This document shows, piece by piece, positions 50,745 to 60,222 of a stretch of DNA of 64,000 nucleotides; position 1 is the first letter of the stretch; each line of letters starts with the position of its first letter. The stretch covers positions 1 through 64,000 of the forward strand of contig CANFQC010000006.1 in NCBI GenBank assembly GCA_947449035.1. The letters run 5' to 3'. This stretch comes from Actinomycetota bacterium (GTDB taxonomy: Bacteria; Actinomycetota; Actinomycetes; S36-B12). Under the pieces are notes generated by a model. That model did not search any database. It was not told the origin of the DNA and was given only the letters and a program-made list of their open reading frames with translations. The position numbers and the translations under genes were made by a program.

Positions 50745-52310
50745 ATGCCTGCGCTGCCCCTTGGTCCCATCGCCGATCGTGCGCGCACGACTCCCGATGA
50801 ACTCGCACTCGTCGACTCGGTCTCGAGTCGCACCTGGGCGCAGGTGGCCGCGGAGCTCGCCATCGCATCCACCGCAATGCTCGAGGCGGCGCCCGAAGCA
50901 CAGCAGCGGTGGGGCGTACTCGGCGACAACACCCTCCACACGATCCTCGGGCACGCCGCAGGCCTGATGGCCGGCGTCGGCACCGTCGCTGTCTCGCGGC
51001 AGTTGACCCTCCGCGAACTCGCCGATCAGATCGACGATGCTCACATGACCGGTCTGATCACAGGCCCTGGCGGAGCTGCGGCATCAATGGAGGCACTCGA
51101 GCAGGGCCTCGTGAAGGTCGTCGTCCTCCATTCCACGGCCAAGCCGACCACTGTCCCTGATGGCCTGGTGATGTGGGAGGACTGGATTGCCTCGCACTCC
51201 GCACTGGCTGAATTCCCGGAGCGCCCAGCTAGCCCGGTGATGGTCTACACCTCCGGTACCACCGGACGTGCTCGCGGAACCGCCACGCGTTGGGTGCTCG
51301 CACCGTGCAGCACGAGCGGCGAATACCTCGTCAAGCTGCGCGAACGTGCCCAATTCCCCGCCGGCCCGCATATCGTCGTCGGCCCACTCCAGCACAACGG
51401 CCCGCTCGCCGCGGTGCGGCACTTCTTGCTTGGCGAAACCGTCATCGTCCTCGGCAAGTTCGAGGGCGAGGAAGTCCTGCGCCTCATTCAGGATTACGGC
51501 GTGACCTCGTCGGTCATGGTGCCCACGCACTTCCAGCGCCTTCTCGCCGTCGATCCTGACGTGCGTGCTGAGTACGACCACAGCTCACTCGCCTTTATCG
51601 CGCACACTGGTTCGGCCTGCCCGGCAGACGTCAAGCGCGCGATGATCGACTGGTGGGGCCCCGTCTTCACCGAGTCCTACGGCGGCAGCGAGTCGGGCAC
51701 CTTGTGCCGCATCAACTCCACTGACTGGCTGCAGCATCCAGGATCGGTCGGCCGCACGATTGATCCCTATGTCATTCATGTATTCGATGAGCAGGGCAAT
51801 GACCTGCCGGCGAATGAGACCGGCCTGCTCGCGTTCGAGGCACCTGAGGGATACGGCATCACGTATCACCAGGATCCGGAGAAGACTGCGAAGGCCTACG
51901 TGAAGCCGGGCATCTTCACCCTCGGCGACATGGGACATGTTGATGAGAACGGCTTCATCTTCATCACTGATCGAGTCTCCGACATGGTGGTCTCCGGTGG
52001 CGTGAACCTGTACCCGTCCGAAAGCGAGAACGTGCTACGGGAGTACCCAGGGGTCGCCGACATTGCGGTCATCGGCATCCCGCACACCGACCTCGGTGAG
52101 CAACTGCTCGCTCTCGTCGTTGCGAGTGATCCGCTGTACCCGCCGACGGCGAGTGAGCTCGAGAATTTCTGCCGCGATCGCCTCGCTAGCTACAAGATTC
52201 CGCGTAAGTTCGAACTCGTGGCAGAACTGCCGCGCAATGAGATGCAGAAGATCGACAAGAAGTCACTACGTAAGCCGTACTGGGATTCCGATCGCACGAT
52301 CGGTGGATAG
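50745..52310 (+). CDS. AMP-forming acyl-CoA synthetase/ligase
   Basis: The 521-aa adenylate-forming enzyme has the P-loop [14 protein letters not shown] near residue 167, YGGSESGT near 309, [17 protein letters not shown] near 408 and the catalytic Lys in [12 protein letters not shown] near the C-terminus. It activates a carboxylic acid (fatty, aromatic or steroid side chain) to its CoA ester. GAAGGAA precedes the ATG. It is followed within ten bases by an SDR gene and then an LLM oxidoreductase, so it starts a catabolic operon. Substrate not predicted. Confidence 0.92.
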   Translation: MPALPLGPIADRARTTPDELALVDSVSSRTWAQVAAELAIASTAMLEAAPEAQQRWGVLGDNTLHTILGHAAGLMAGVGTVAVSRQLTLRELADQIDDAHMTGLITGPGGAAASMEALEQGLVKVVVLHSTAKPTTVPDGLVMWEDWIASHSALAEFPERPASPVMVYTSGTTGRARGTATRWVLAPCSTSGEYLVKLRERAQFPAGPHIVVGPLQHNGPLAAVRHFLLGETVIVLGKFEGEEVLRLIQDYGVTSSVMVPTHFQRLLAVDPDVRAEYDHSSLAFIAHTGSACPADVKRAMIDWWGPVFTESYGGSESGTLCRINSTDWLQHPGSVGRTIDPYVIHVFDEQGNDLPANETGLLAFEAPEGYGITYHQDPEKTAKAYVKPGIFTLGDMGHVDENGFIFITDRVSDMVVSGGVNLYPSESENVLREYPGVADIAVIGIPHTDLGEQLLALVVASDPLYPPTASELENFCRDRLASYKIPRKFELVAELPRNEMQKIDKKSLRKPYWDSDRTIGG

Positions 52311-52319
52311 GGGAGAGTC

Positions 52320-53096
52320 ATGCTGAAGGGCATTGCAGGACGCACGGCAATCGTCACGGGCGCCGCCGGTGGCATCGGATCGGCCACATGCCGCCGACTG
52401 CACTCAGAGGGCGCGAACATCGTCGCCGTTGATCTTGACCAGGCAGGGCTCGATGCACTCGTTGCCGAGCTTGGTGATCGCATCATCGCCATTCGTGCTG
52501 ACGTGAGTGATCCGCAGGCAACCGAGGACTTCTTCGCGAAGACTGTCGAGACCTTCGGCTCCGTCGACATGTTCCACGCCAATGCGGGCGTCGAGTCCAA
52601 GGTTGTTCCGGTGGCGAACTTCGACATCGCCGATTTCCACAAGGTCATGAATGTCAACGTGCTCTCCGCCTTTCTCGGTGCCTCAGCCGCCGTGCGCCAG
52701 ATGGCTACGCAGCCGACTGCGGGCAAGATCGTCTTCACCGCATCAATCGCGGGCCTCAAGAGCGACGCGGGTGTCTCGGTCTACAACGCGAGCAAGCATG
52801 CGGTGATCGGCCTGGCCCGCTCGCTCATGAAGGAAACCGGCGCACTCGGTATTCGCGTCAATGTCGTTGCTCCCGGCGTCGTCGACACTCGCATGATGAA
52901 GCCGCTCGAAGACGGGCTCGGCGCACTTGCAGGTATTGATGGCCCCACGCTGAAGTCTGCGTTGCTCATGGCTGTTCCTCTTGGTCGCTACGCCGAGGCA
53001 GATGAGGTCGCGGCAACCGCGGCCTGGCTGCTCAGTGATGAGGTTCCCTACATGCACGGCGAGGTCGTGACCGTCGGCGGTGGTCTGTACCCGTGA
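52320..53096 (+). CDS. Short-chain dehydrogenase/reductase
   Basis: The 258-aa SDR has TGAAGGIGSAT near residue 16, NAGV near 89 and the active site FTASIAGLKSDAGVSVYNASK with YxxxK. The C-terminal loop is unusually extended (PLEDGLGALAGIDGPTLKSALLMAVPLG). GGGGAGAG precedes the ATG. It follows the acyl-CoA ligase and overlaps the LLM gene by 4 bp. Confidence 0.92.
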   Translation: MLKGIAGRTAIVTGAAGGIGSATCRRLHSEGANIVAVDLDQAGLDALVAELGDRIIAIRADVSDPQATEDFFAKTVETFGSVDMFHANAGVESKVVPVANFDIADFHKVMNVNVLSAFLGASAAVRQMATQPTAGKIVFTASIAGLKSDAGVSVYNASKHAVIGLARSLMKETGALGIRVNVVAPGVVDTRMMKPLEDGLGALAGIDGPTLKSALLMAVPLGRYAEADEVAATAAWLLSDEVPYMHGEVVTVGGGLYP

Positions 53097-54007
53097 CCCG
53101 CGTTGGTCTTTCGCTTCCCCAGCTCGGCAGCTTCGCGACTCGCGACACTATTCGCGGTTTCTCGGAGTCAGCTGAAGAGCTTGGATTCGGCTCGCTGTTC
53201 GTGCAGCAGCACTTGTTCTATCCGATCAACCCGGCCTCGGGTTACTCCGCGCGACCAGGGCTTGCAGTTCCCGAGGCCTATCGCTCGATCCTGCAGCCGA
53301 TGGAGATCCTCGCCGCGGTGGCCGCATGGACAGAAAAGGTCATCATCGGCACGAGCATTCTCGTTGCCGGCTATCACCGGCCAGTTGACCTCGCGCAGCG
53401 CATCACGACACTTGATGTGCTCTCCGGCGGTCGCACGGTGTTCGGCTTCAGTGTCGGGTGGTCAGATGAAGAGCATGCGCAGTACGACGTCGATCCGCGC
53501 ACACGCGGCAAGCGAGCCGATGAGCTCATCGATGCACTTAAGGCTTGCTGGGGTGCTGATCCTGTGTCATTCAACGGCGAGTTCTTCACCATTCCCGAAT
53601 CCGATGTCAGGCCCAAGCCTGTGCAGAAGCCGCATCCGCCACTGATGTCGGGCATGCGCTCTGAGGCAGGCCTTAAGCGCACGGCCGAGAAGTTCGATAT
53701 CTGGAATCCGGCATCCGGCACCCTTGAGCAGCATCTCGAGACGTTGGCAACAATCAATGAGATGCGCGATCCTTCGCTGGCTCCGCTCACCATGTGCTGG
53801 AACCTGTTCACCGATCCGCCCGTGATCGTCGCGAATCTTCAGCCGCTCAGTGTCGATGAACTCTGCGAGCAGGTAGCTGCCGCAGCCGCAGCAGGTGTCG
53901 AGGCAGTATCGATTGACGCGAACTTCGAGCTCGCATACTCCTCGCCCGAGGAGTGGTTGGCGCTGCCGAAGAAACTCGCGCCGGTGGTCGAGGCCGCGAA
54001 GGGCTGA
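53093..54007 (+). CDS. LLM-class F420-type oxidoreductase (TIGR03619-like)
   Basis: The 304-aa luciferase-like TIM barrel has EELGFGSLFVQQHLFY, AAWTEKVIIGTSI, GRTVFGFSVGW (the phosphate-binding GxGxGW-type loop with FS in place of GxG) and RPKPVQKPHPPLM. In actinobacteria this group mostly uses coenzyme F420 rather than FMN. It starts with GTG overlapping the SDR stop. It is the third gene of the ligase-SDR-LLM unit; a small gap separates it from a convergent ferredoxin gene. Confidence 0.87.
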   Translation: MTRVGLSLPQLGSFATRDTIRGFSESAEELGFGSLFVQQHLFYPINPASGYSARPGLAVPEAYRSILQPMEILAAVAAWTEKVIIGTSILVAGYHRPVDLAQRITTLDVLSGGRTVFGFSVGWSDEEHAQYDVDPRTRGKRADELIDALKACWGADPVSFNGEFFTIPESDVRPKPVQKPHPPLMSGMRSEAGLKRTAEKFDIWNPASGTLEQHLETLATINEMRDPSLAPLTMCWNLFTDPPVIVANLQPLSVDELCEQVAAAAAAGVEAVSIDANFELAYSSPEEWLALPKKLAPVVEAAKG

Positions 54008-54024
54008 TCGCCTGCTTGAAAGAC

Positions 54025-54330
54025 CTATTCGGCCTTGTGGACGCCCCGCTTTTTCAGCGTGACCGGCCCGGTCACCGTGAGTCGGCAGGCAAGGCGACGC
54101 TGGCCGTCGAGCGGAACCAAGGTGCGCGTCAGGGTCTCTTCCTCATCGGCGGGCATCGGGCCGCAGTTCTCGGCGCCTTCTTCGACAATCGAGACGCAGG
54201 TACCGCAGGAGGCATTCGCTTCGCAGACGGTCGGCCAGCCGTACCCGGCAGCCACTGCTGCCGCCATGACCGTCTGGTCAGGGGCAACCTCGAGCTCAAT
54301 GCCGAGCGGCTGCACGCTGACGATGCTCAT
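54025..54330 (-). CDS. 2Fe-2S ferredoxin
   Basis: The 101-aa plant-type/adrenodoxin-like ferredoxin has cluster ligands Cys36, Cys42, Cys45 (CEANASCGTC) and Cys82 (RLACR). GAGGAG lies before the ATG at 54330; the longer frame to 54384 has no ribosome site. It supplies electrons, probably to an oxygenase; a truncated gene resembling a Rieske oxygenase alpha subunit begins at 63822 of the same region. No ferredoxin reductase gene is seen in the window. It diverges from the SDR gene at 54424. Confidence 0.91.
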   Translation of the reverse strand: MSIVSVQPLGIELEVAPDQTVMAAAVAAGYGWPTVCEANASCGTCVSIVEEGAENCGPMPADEEETLTRTLVPLDGQRRLACRLTVTGPVTLKKRGVHKAE

Positions 54331-54423
54331 GGGGCTCCTCAATCCTGTGAATAGGTACTTACCGTAGTCCGATGCTAGTAACATTCAACCGCATCACTAC
54401 ATCCCTACGTTTTGAGGATTGAC

Positions 54424-55188
54424 ATGGATCTTGGTCTCAAGGGCAAGCGCGCAATCGTCACGGGCGGTACCCGTGGCATCGGTCGCGCGACCGTCGAACT
54501 GCTCGCAGCCGAGGGCGCATCCGTCGCCTTCTGCGCTCGCAATGCCGATGTCGTTGCCGAGGTTGCTGCTGAACTGACGGCCAAGGGCGCCACGGTTTTC
54601 GCCAAGGCAGTCGACGTAAGCAAGGAAGCCGAACTCAAGGGCTTCATTCAGGAGGCCGCTGCCGCACTCGGTGGCGTCGACATCTACGTCTCCAACGTGA
54701 CCGGCGGCTCGCTCAAGGGCGCCGAGCAGTGGCAGCAGAGCCTCGAGCTCGATCTGCTGCCGCTCGTGCACGGTATTGACGAGGTAACCCCGCTCATGGA
54801 GGCAGCCGGCGGCGGCTCGATCATCGCCCTGTCGTCGACCTTCGGCTTTGACAATGTCTGGCCGTCGAGCCCGAACTCCTACGGCGCCTTCAAGGCAGCA
54901 ATCCTGCGTCACGCTTCGGCAGCAGCGCACGCGCTCGCATCCAAGGGCATTCGCGTTAACAGTGTCTCGCCCGGCCCCGTCTACTTCGAGGACGGCGACT
55001 GGGGCAAGATCAAGGCCGGTCGCCCCGAGGTCTACGAGAAGGTCCTGGGCTCGATTCCCCTGGGCCGCATGGGCAAGCCGGAAGAGGTTGCCGCGGCAAT
55101 CGTCATGCTGGCCAGCCCGGTCACCGGCTACACCGTTGGCACCAACCTGGTGTGCGACGGCGGCATGACTGTTCGTACCCAGTACTAA
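54424..55188 (+). CDS. Short-chain dehydrogenase/reductase
   Basis: The 254-aa SDR starts MDLGLKGKRAIVTGGTRGIGRAT. The active site reads YGAFK (Tyr–x3–Lys) after SSTFGFDNVWPSSPNS, and position SNVTGG replaces the usual NNAG. I use the ATG at 54424, with TTGAGG upstream; a TTG at 54412 extends it by four codons. It is the first gene of a rightward operon that continues with the ThuA-like gene 13 bp on. Confidence 0.91.
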   Translation: MDLGLKGKRAIVTGGTRGIGRATVELLAAEGASVAFCARNADVVAEVAAELTAKGATVFAKAVDVSKEAELKGFIQEAAAALGGVDIYVSNVTGGSLKGAEQWQQSLELDLLPLVHGIDEVTPLMEAAGGGSIIALSSTFGFDNVWPSSPNSYGAFKAAILRHASAAAHALASKGIRVNSVSPGPVYFEDGDWGKIKAGRPEVYEKVLGSIPLGRMGKPEEVAAAIVMLASPVTGYTVGTNLVCDGGMTVRTQY

Positions 55189-55201
55189 AAACGGCACTTC
55201 G

Positions 55202-56020
55202 ATGACGACTCCTGCGCGCTGCGATAGCGCACGAGTCGACATCGCGCTCGTATGCGGCGGGCGCTGGCATGACTTTGACTACGCGCGACTTCGGTTGCTG
55301 CAGTGGCTCGAGACTCATGACAGCGTCCGCTGCAGCGTTTACTCCGACTTCACGCAGATCGAAGCGATCTGCGCCGCCGATGCCGTGATCGCTTACACCT
55401 GCGATGTGCGCCCCTCCCAGGTGCAGGCAGCACTTCTGCGAGATCGCATCGCGGCGGGCGGACGACTCCTCGCCCTGCACGCGACTAACTCGGCCATCGA
55501 TGCACCCGAGCCCGGCGGGGAGCGCATTTTTCGCACGCCTGACGTAATGCCGACCTTCACTGATTTGCTCGGCAATCGCTTTCTGGCACATCCAAAGATC
55601 GCCGAATATGCAATCGAAGTGCGCGACCCCTCGCATCCTCTCGTCGCAGGCCTCGCCGACTTCCGCACGACGGACGAGATCTACGTGAGCGAGATCGCTG
55701 ACGATCTGCAGGTCATCCTTGACACTGAATATGACGGCCCGTGCGCCGGCTTCGAGACCGAGAGCGTGCCCGGTCGCACGCGCCACCCGATCCTCTACAC
55801 GCGCTCGGAGGGCTCAGGTGAGGTCACCTACTTCACCCTCGGCCACTGCCGCGGGCGATTCGATATCTCCGACATGGGAGTCGATGACCTCGGAGTCATC
55901 GACCGCATCGCCTGGGATTCACCCGAATTTCTCGAGATCATGCAAAGGTCGGTGGCCTGGGCAGTGCACGGAAATAGTTGGAGCAACTGCTCCGCAACAA
56001 GCGAAGGAGCATCAGAATGA
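55202..56020 (+). CDS. ThuA-domain protein (glutamine-amidotransferase-like fold)
   Basis: The 272-aa protein has the ThuA pattern: VCGGRWHDFDYARL near the start, IAAGGRLLALHA near residue 86, DLLGNRFLAHPKIAEYAIEV, SHPLVAGLADFRTTDEIYV and YFTLGHCRG at about 215. ThuA-like proteins occur in sugar and keto-sugar catabolism, in some cases as oxidoreductase partners; the function is poorly defined. It overlaps the next SDR gene at ATGA. Confidence 0.86.
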   Translation: MTTPARCDSARVDIALVCGGRWHDFDYARLRLLQWLETHDSVRCSVYSDFTQIEAICAADAVIAYTCDVRPSQVQAALLRDRIAAGGRLLALHATNSAIDAPEPGGERIFRTPDVMPTFTDLLGNRFLAHPKIAEYAIEVRDPSHPLVAGLADFRTTDEIYVSEIADDLQVILDTEYDGPCAGFETESVPGRTRHPILYTRSEGSGEVTYFTLGHCRGRFDISDMGVDDLGVIDRIAWDSPEFLEIMQRSVAWAVHGNSWSNCSATSEGASE

Positions 56021-56775
56021 GCGATCGCGGAACTGCGGTAGTCACCGGAGCCGGCCAGGGCATAGGCAAGGCCATTGCCGCGCGGCTTGTCGCCGACGGC
56101 TACGACGTGCTCGCCGTCGACGTGAATGCCGAGCAGGTCACTGCCACAGCCAATGAGCTCGGCTGCCGCAGTGCAGTCGCCGATGTCTCCGACCCCGCTC
56201 AGATCACCGCTCTTGTCGCGCTTGCGCCGAAGTGCACTGCGCTCATCAACAATGCGGCCATTCAGAAGTACCAGGACCTCCTGCACACCACCGCCGAAGA
56301 GATGCGCCAGATCTTCGACGTGAATGTCATCGGCCCAATCCTGCTCGCACAGGCCTTTGTCCCAGTCATGGCCGCCAACGGCGGCGGAAACATCGTGAAC
56401 TTCAGTTCGATCACTTCGCAGGCGCATCCCGAGGGAGTCTCGGTCTACCCGGCATCAAAGGCCGCGATCAACCAGATCACCGAAGGCATGGCCCAAGAGT
56501 TTGGCCGTCTCGGCATTCGCGTGAACTCCATTGGCCCTGGCACAGTCATGACCGAAGGCACCGCTGGCCATTACGGAGACGCAGCAGCGCAGGGCGCCAT
56601 CGCCGGCTGCTTACCGATTGCGCGCATGGGTCAGCCCGATGACATTGCAAATGCGGTGAGCTTCTTCTGCTCCGACGAGGCCTCCTGGGTCACCGGTCAG
56701 ACCCTGTACGTCGACGGCGGTCACCTTGCGGCTCATGGTGCGTTCTTCCGCTGGGCGCGCAAGGTTCCGAAGTAA
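56017..56775 (+). CDS. Short-chain dehydrogenase/reductase
   Basis: The 252-aa SDR has VVTGAGQGIGKAI, NNAA near residue 83, and FSSITSQAHPEGVSVYPASK with YxxxK. The C-terminus is DGGHLAAHGAFFRWARKVPK, a longer tail than usual. GAAGGAG precedes ATG 56017, which overlaps the ThuA gene's stop. It is the third gene in the run SDR–ThuA–SDR–LLM–TIM barrel–phosphatase. Confidence 0.92.
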   Translation: MSDRGTAVVTGAGQGIGKAIAARLVADGYDVLAVDVNAEQVTATANELGCRSAVADVSDPAQITALVALAPKCTALINNAAIQKYQDLLHTTAEEMRQIFDVNVIGPILLAQAFVPVMAANGGGNIVNFSSITSQAHPEGVSVYPASKAAINQITEGMAQEFGRLGIRVNSIGPGTVMTEGTAGHYGDAAAQGAIAGCLPIARMGQPDDIANAVSFFCSDEASWVTGQTLYVDGGHLAAHGAFFRWARKVPK

Positions 56776-56825
56776 GCCAGCACGCACCTAACTCCGTTGC
56801 ACTGCACGATAAGAGAAGAGACGAG

Positions 56826-57800
56826 ATGTCCGTGAAGCCCTTCCGCTTTGCCATTCAGGCGTACCGCAGTGAGTCGCGCGCCGCGTGGGTTGATCTCGCG
56901 CGCAAGACCGAGGATCTCGGCTACGACACCCTCTTCCTTGCCGATCACTACCTCGGCCCAGGCGAGATGATCGACACCACTGGTCACCGCGTGCAGACCC
57001 TTGCCTCCATCCCGGCCATGACAGCAGCCGCCATGGTGACAAGCACCGTGAAGATCGGCTCGCGCATGACCTGCGTCAGCTACCACCTGCCGACGATCCT
57101 GATCAAGGAGATGGCGTCAATTGACGTGCTCTCCGAGGGCCGCCTCGAGATCGGGCTCGGTGCTGGCTGGCTGGTCAAGGAGTATGAAGCGCTGGGCATT
57201 CCTTTCCCGTCTGCCGGGGAGCGCATCGCTCTGCTGCGCGAGACTGTCGAGTGCATGAAAGCGGCCTACTCGGGTGAGCCGCTTGATTACCGCGGCGAGT
57301 ACGTGACGTCCTACGGCTACACCGCCGTGCCGCCTGTTATTCAGCGCCCGCATCCTCCGATCATTATCGGCGGTGGCGCACCCAAGGTGCTCGGCCTGGC
57401 CGGCGAGCACGCCGACATCGTCTCGATCAACTTCAACAACAGCGCTGGTGTAGTCGGTAGCAACTCGATCGCGAGCTCAACAGCCGACGAGACCGATAAG
57501 AAGATCCAGTGGGTCCGCGACGGCGCCGGTGATCGATTCGACGAGATCGAGCTCGAGACCGCGCTCTACTTCGTGTCGGTCGAGGGGCGTTCCGAGATCA
57601 CTGCAGACGCCCTGATCGCACGCACTGGTCTCTCACGCGAGGAGATCGTTGATTTTCCGCATGCGGCCGTCGGAAGTGTCGACGAGATCTGCGAGGCTCT
57701 CATTCGTCGACGTGAGCGCTACGGGTTCTCGTACATCACCGTGGGCGATGCCAACATCGATGCATTCGCGCCGGTGATCGAGAAGCTGAAGGGCAAGTAA
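56826..57800 (+). CDS. LLM-class F420-type oxidoreductase (TIGR03621-like)
   Basis: The 324-aa luciferase-like protein has FAIQAYRSESRAAWVDLARK, LGYDTLFLADHYLG near residue 40, VLSEGRLEIGLGAGWLVKEY near 100 and RPHPPIIIGGGAPKVL near 175, typical of the actinobacterial TIGR03621 group, which I expect to use F420. It reduces or oxidises an unidentified substrate. The stop overlaps the next ATG (TAATG). Confidence 0.89.
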   Translation: MSVKPFRFAIQAYRSESRAAWVDLARKTEDLGYDTLFLADHYLGPGEMIDTTGHRVQTLASIPAMTAAAMVTSTVKIGSRMTCVSYHLPTILIKEMASIDVLSEGRLEIGLGAGWLVKEYEALGIPFPSAGERIALLRETVECMKAAYSGEPLDYRGEYVTSYGYTAVPPVIQRPHPPIIIGGGAPKVLGLAGEHADIVSINFNNSAGVVGSNSIASSTADETDKKIQWVRDGAGDRFDEIELETALYFVSVEGRSEITADALIARTGLSREEIVDFPHAAVGSVDEICEALIRRRERYGFSYITVGDANIDAFAPVIEKLKGK

Positions 57801-58603
57801 TGCACAAGTACTCACTCGCGCACCTCTCGATGATCGAGACTGCGCCGATCCAGGTCGTGCAAGCGGCAGCCGCAGCGGGTTTCGACTACACGGGCTTCCG
57901 ACTCACGCCGACGGCTTCAGGCATCGATCACGGCATCATCGGCAATGGTGCAGCGATCCGCGAACTTAAGGCAGCTATCGACGACTCGGGCGTGGGAATC
58001 CTCGATCTCGAGGTGCTGCGCCTTAAGGACTCCGGCCCCACCACTGACCCGATGCCGCTCTTCGAGGCGGCGGAGTATCTCGGTGCGCGTTACGTGATCA
58101 CCACCCTCGAGGATCCCGACCCGGTACGACGTGTCGACTCGCTCGCACTACTCGCAGAGCAGGCCGCCGAGTATGGAGTCGGCCTCTCGGTAGAGTTCAT
58201 GCTCTTCTCGTCGGCACCGAATCTCGCTGCGGCCTGCGAGGCGGTGGAGGCGTGCGGCGCCGCTAATGTCGTCGTGTTGCCTGACGTCTTGCATCTCACT
58301 CGCTCCGGTGGCACTCCTGATGACATGCTCGATTACCCGGCTCGTCTGTTCCCTTACGTGCAGATCTGCGGTGCGAATGGTCCGGGTGCAGCAGCTGATG
58401 CCGTGTCCGCGAGGACTGAAGCAGTGAACGCTCGCCTCATGCCTGATCAGGGCGATCTCCCGGTGCAGGAGTTCATCGAGTGCGCGCCTGCCAGCACGAT
58501 TCTCAGCGTCGAGACTCCGCTCGTGGGCCTCGGAAATCCGGAGGATCCTGCGGCACTTGCCGTCGAGCTTCTCGCATCCGCGCACCGCGCAGCAGGGGAG
58601 TGA
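57800..58603 (+). CDS. Xylose-isomerase-like TIM-barrel protein (sugar phosphate isomerase/epimerase family)
   Basis: The 267-aa protein shows the AP-endonuclease-2/IolE-type TIM barrel: IQVVQAAAAAGFDYTGFRL, GILDLEVLRLK near residue 70, YLGARYVITTLEDPDPV and LPDVLHLTRSGG with Asp and His metal ligands. YVQICGAN replaces the common HI/VHxKD strand. Members isomerise or epimerise sugars or act as dehydratases. It lies in the run with ThuA and an LLM enzyme, so a polyhydroxylated ring or sugar-like intermediate is possible. It ends two bases before the phosphatase gene. Confidence 0.85.
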   Translation: MHKYSLAHLSMIETAPIQVVQAAAAAGFDYTGFRLTPTASGIDHGIIGNGAAIRELKAAIDDSGVGILDLEVLRLKDSGPTTDPMPLFEAAEYLGARYVITTLEDPDPVRRVDSLALLAEQAAEYGVGLSVEFMLFSSAPNLAAACEAVEACGAANVVVLPDVLHLTRSGGTPDDMLDYPARLFPYVQICGANGPGAAADAVSARTEAVNARLMPDQGDLPVQEFIECAPASTILSVETPLVGLGNPEDPAALAVELLASAHRAAGE

Positions 58604-58605
58604 CC

Positions 58606-59352
58606 ATGGCGCGCGAACGCGAGCTCAGCATTGATGGCATGTCGAATGTCCGTGATCTCGGCGGTCTGCCCACCCGTGATGGCAAGAAGATCAAGGCTGG
58701 CGTCGTGGTGCGCAGTGACAATCCGAAGGGCATAACCGAGCAAGGTCACATCGATCTGATGGCCGTAGTTGGGCCGCGCACCATGATCGACCTTCGCATC
58801 GAGGTCGAGGTCGAGCATGATGGCTACACGATCAAGGATGAGTCAGTCACCGTCGTCAACTTCCCGATGCTGCCGCTCTCCGGCGTTACTCAGGAGCAGA
58901 TCGACGCAGGTGCCTTCGACAACTTGATCGATGACTACATGGGTCAGATTGAGATCAATGGTGAATCAGTGCTGAGTGCCTTACGGATCATCGCCTCGAG
59001 CGATCAACACCCGGTGCTCTATCACTGCACGGCGGGCAAAGATCGCACCGGAATTGTGACGGCGATGCTGCTCGACATTCTCGGTGTGGAACACGAGACC
59101 ATCGCGGCTGACTACCACCTGACTACAGAGAACATGCTGCCGATCATCGAGCGCATTCGTAATGCCCCGGTCTACAAGGAGAACGGCCTGGCGTATGCGC
59201 CGGCTTGGATCTTCTCCTCGGACCCGGAGACCATGCTGGCGTTTCTCGAGCGGATGACCGCGAAGTACGGCAGTGCCGAGGGCTGGGCTTTGCAGCGTGG
59301 ACTGACCCAGGATGAAATCGATGCAATTCGCGAGCACCTGCTCGAGCAATAG
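58606..59352 (+). CDS. Tyrosine-protein-phosphatase-family protein (PTP-like, Y_phosphatase3)
   Basis: The 248-aa protein carries the P-loop HCTAGKDRTG with catalytic Cys141 and the Arg of the CX5R motif. NVRDLGGLPTRDGKKIKAGVVVRSDN opens the family domain and DLRIEVEVEHDGY contains the usual general-acid region. Targets may be phosphotyrosine, phosphoinositides or small phosphoesters. I start at ATG 58606 (MARERELSI), after GGGGAG; a frame open from 58480 is inside the previous gene. It ends the operon before a bidirectional terminator. Confidence 0.9.
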   Translation: MARERELSIDGMSNVRDLGGLPTRDGKKIKAGVVVRSDNPKGITEQGHIDLMAVVGPRTMIDLRIEVEVEHDGYTIKDESVTVVNFPMLPLSGVTQEQIDAGAFDNLIDDYMGQIEINGESVLSALRIIASSDQHPVLYHCTAGKDRTGIVTAMLLDILGVEHETIAADYHLTTENMLPIIERIRNAPVYKENGLAYAPAWIFSSDPETMLAFLERMTAKYGSAEGWALQRGLTQDEIDAIREHLLEQ

Positions 59353-59363
59353 CCGTACACGTC

Positions 59364-59396
59364 AAAGGCCCGGATGCAGCACGTATCCGGGCCTTT
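59364..59396. terminator. Bidirectional terminator between convergent operons
   Basis: AAAGGCCCGGAT (59364–59375) and ATCCGGGCCTTT (59385–59396) are perfect complements around a 9-base loop, with A/T tracts at both outer edges. It lies between the phosphatase stop and the stop of the convergent SDR gene. Confidence 0.93.
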
Positions 59397-59408
59397 GAAT
59401 TTATGAAG

Positions 59409-60167
59409 CTACGAGATCGTCTCGCCGCCGTCGACGATGAGGGTCTGGCCTGTGATGAACGATGCGTCGCTGCTCAGGAAGAAGCAGATCGCGGCCGCGA
59501 GCTCGTCGGCGGTGCCCATGCGCTTCATCGGAATAGCGGCGCCGAAGACTTCCTCACCCTTTGTCATGTCGCCACCGCGCTGAATCATGAGCGGGGTGGT
59601 CATCCCGGTGATTGTGCGGCCAGGAGCGATGCAGTTGATCCGCACCTCCGGCAGTGCTTCAAGGCTGAATTGGCGGGTGATGCCGGTGATCGCGGCCTTC
59701 GCGGCGCCGTAGGGGACGTTGTTGTTGTTCGCCATGAAGGCGGCAGTGGAGGCGATCGTGACGATTGAGCCGTTGCCGCGTGCCTTCATCACTGGGGTCA
59801 CGTACTTACAGACGTAGAAGGTGCCGCCCACGTGAACCTCAAGCATCTTGTTGAAGCGCGCGGTATCCCATTCGGCGCTCGGCCCGAACTCGGCGTGGCC
59901 ACCTGCGGCGAGTGCGACGTCAATACCGCCGAACTCCGCGACGGTCGCATCAACGGCGGCCTTCACCTGGTTCTCGTCGGCGACATTTGCGCCGAGGCCG
60001 ATGGTGCCGTGGCCGATCTCTGCTGCGACGGCCTGGGCCTTGGCGAGGTCGAGGTCGACGAGAGCGGCCTTGCCTCCTTCGGCAACTACGCGCTCAGCTG
60101 TAGCGCGACCGATGCCACTGGCGCCGCCGGTGACGAAGAGGACCTTGTTCTCGAAGCGATTCGACAC
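59409..60167 (-). CDS. Short-chain dehydrogenase/reductase
   Basis: The 252-aa SDR has FVTGGASGIGRAT near residue 13, AAGG near 88, and IASTAAFMANNNNVPYGAAK with YxxxK. The C-terminal motif TGQTLIVDGGE is typical. It shares its orientation with the PPOX gene 55 bp upstream, and is convergent with the phosphatase operon. Substrate unknown. Confidence 0.91.
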   Translation of the reverse strand: MSNRFENKVLFVTGGASGIGRATAERVVAEGGKAALVDLDLAKAQAVAAEIGHGTIGLGANVADENQVKAAVDATVAEFGGIDVALAAGGHAEFGPSAEWDTARFNKMLEVHVGGTFYVCKYVTPVMKARGNGSIVTIASTAAFMANNNNVPYGAAKAAITGITRQFSLEALPEVRINCIAPGRTITGMTTPLMIQRGGDMTKGEEVFGAAIPMKRMGTADELAAAICFFLSSDASFITGQTLIVDGGETIS

Positions 60168-60222
60168 GTATTGCCTAACTGGTGAGGAGTGCTGGTGGGT
60201 TGGTGTTGCTCAATGCTCGTGA

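Noticed and set aside
54397..55242. 281-codon frame antisense to SDR 54424
   Set aside because: It covers the whole SDR gene and both its flanks; the SDR motifs are clear.
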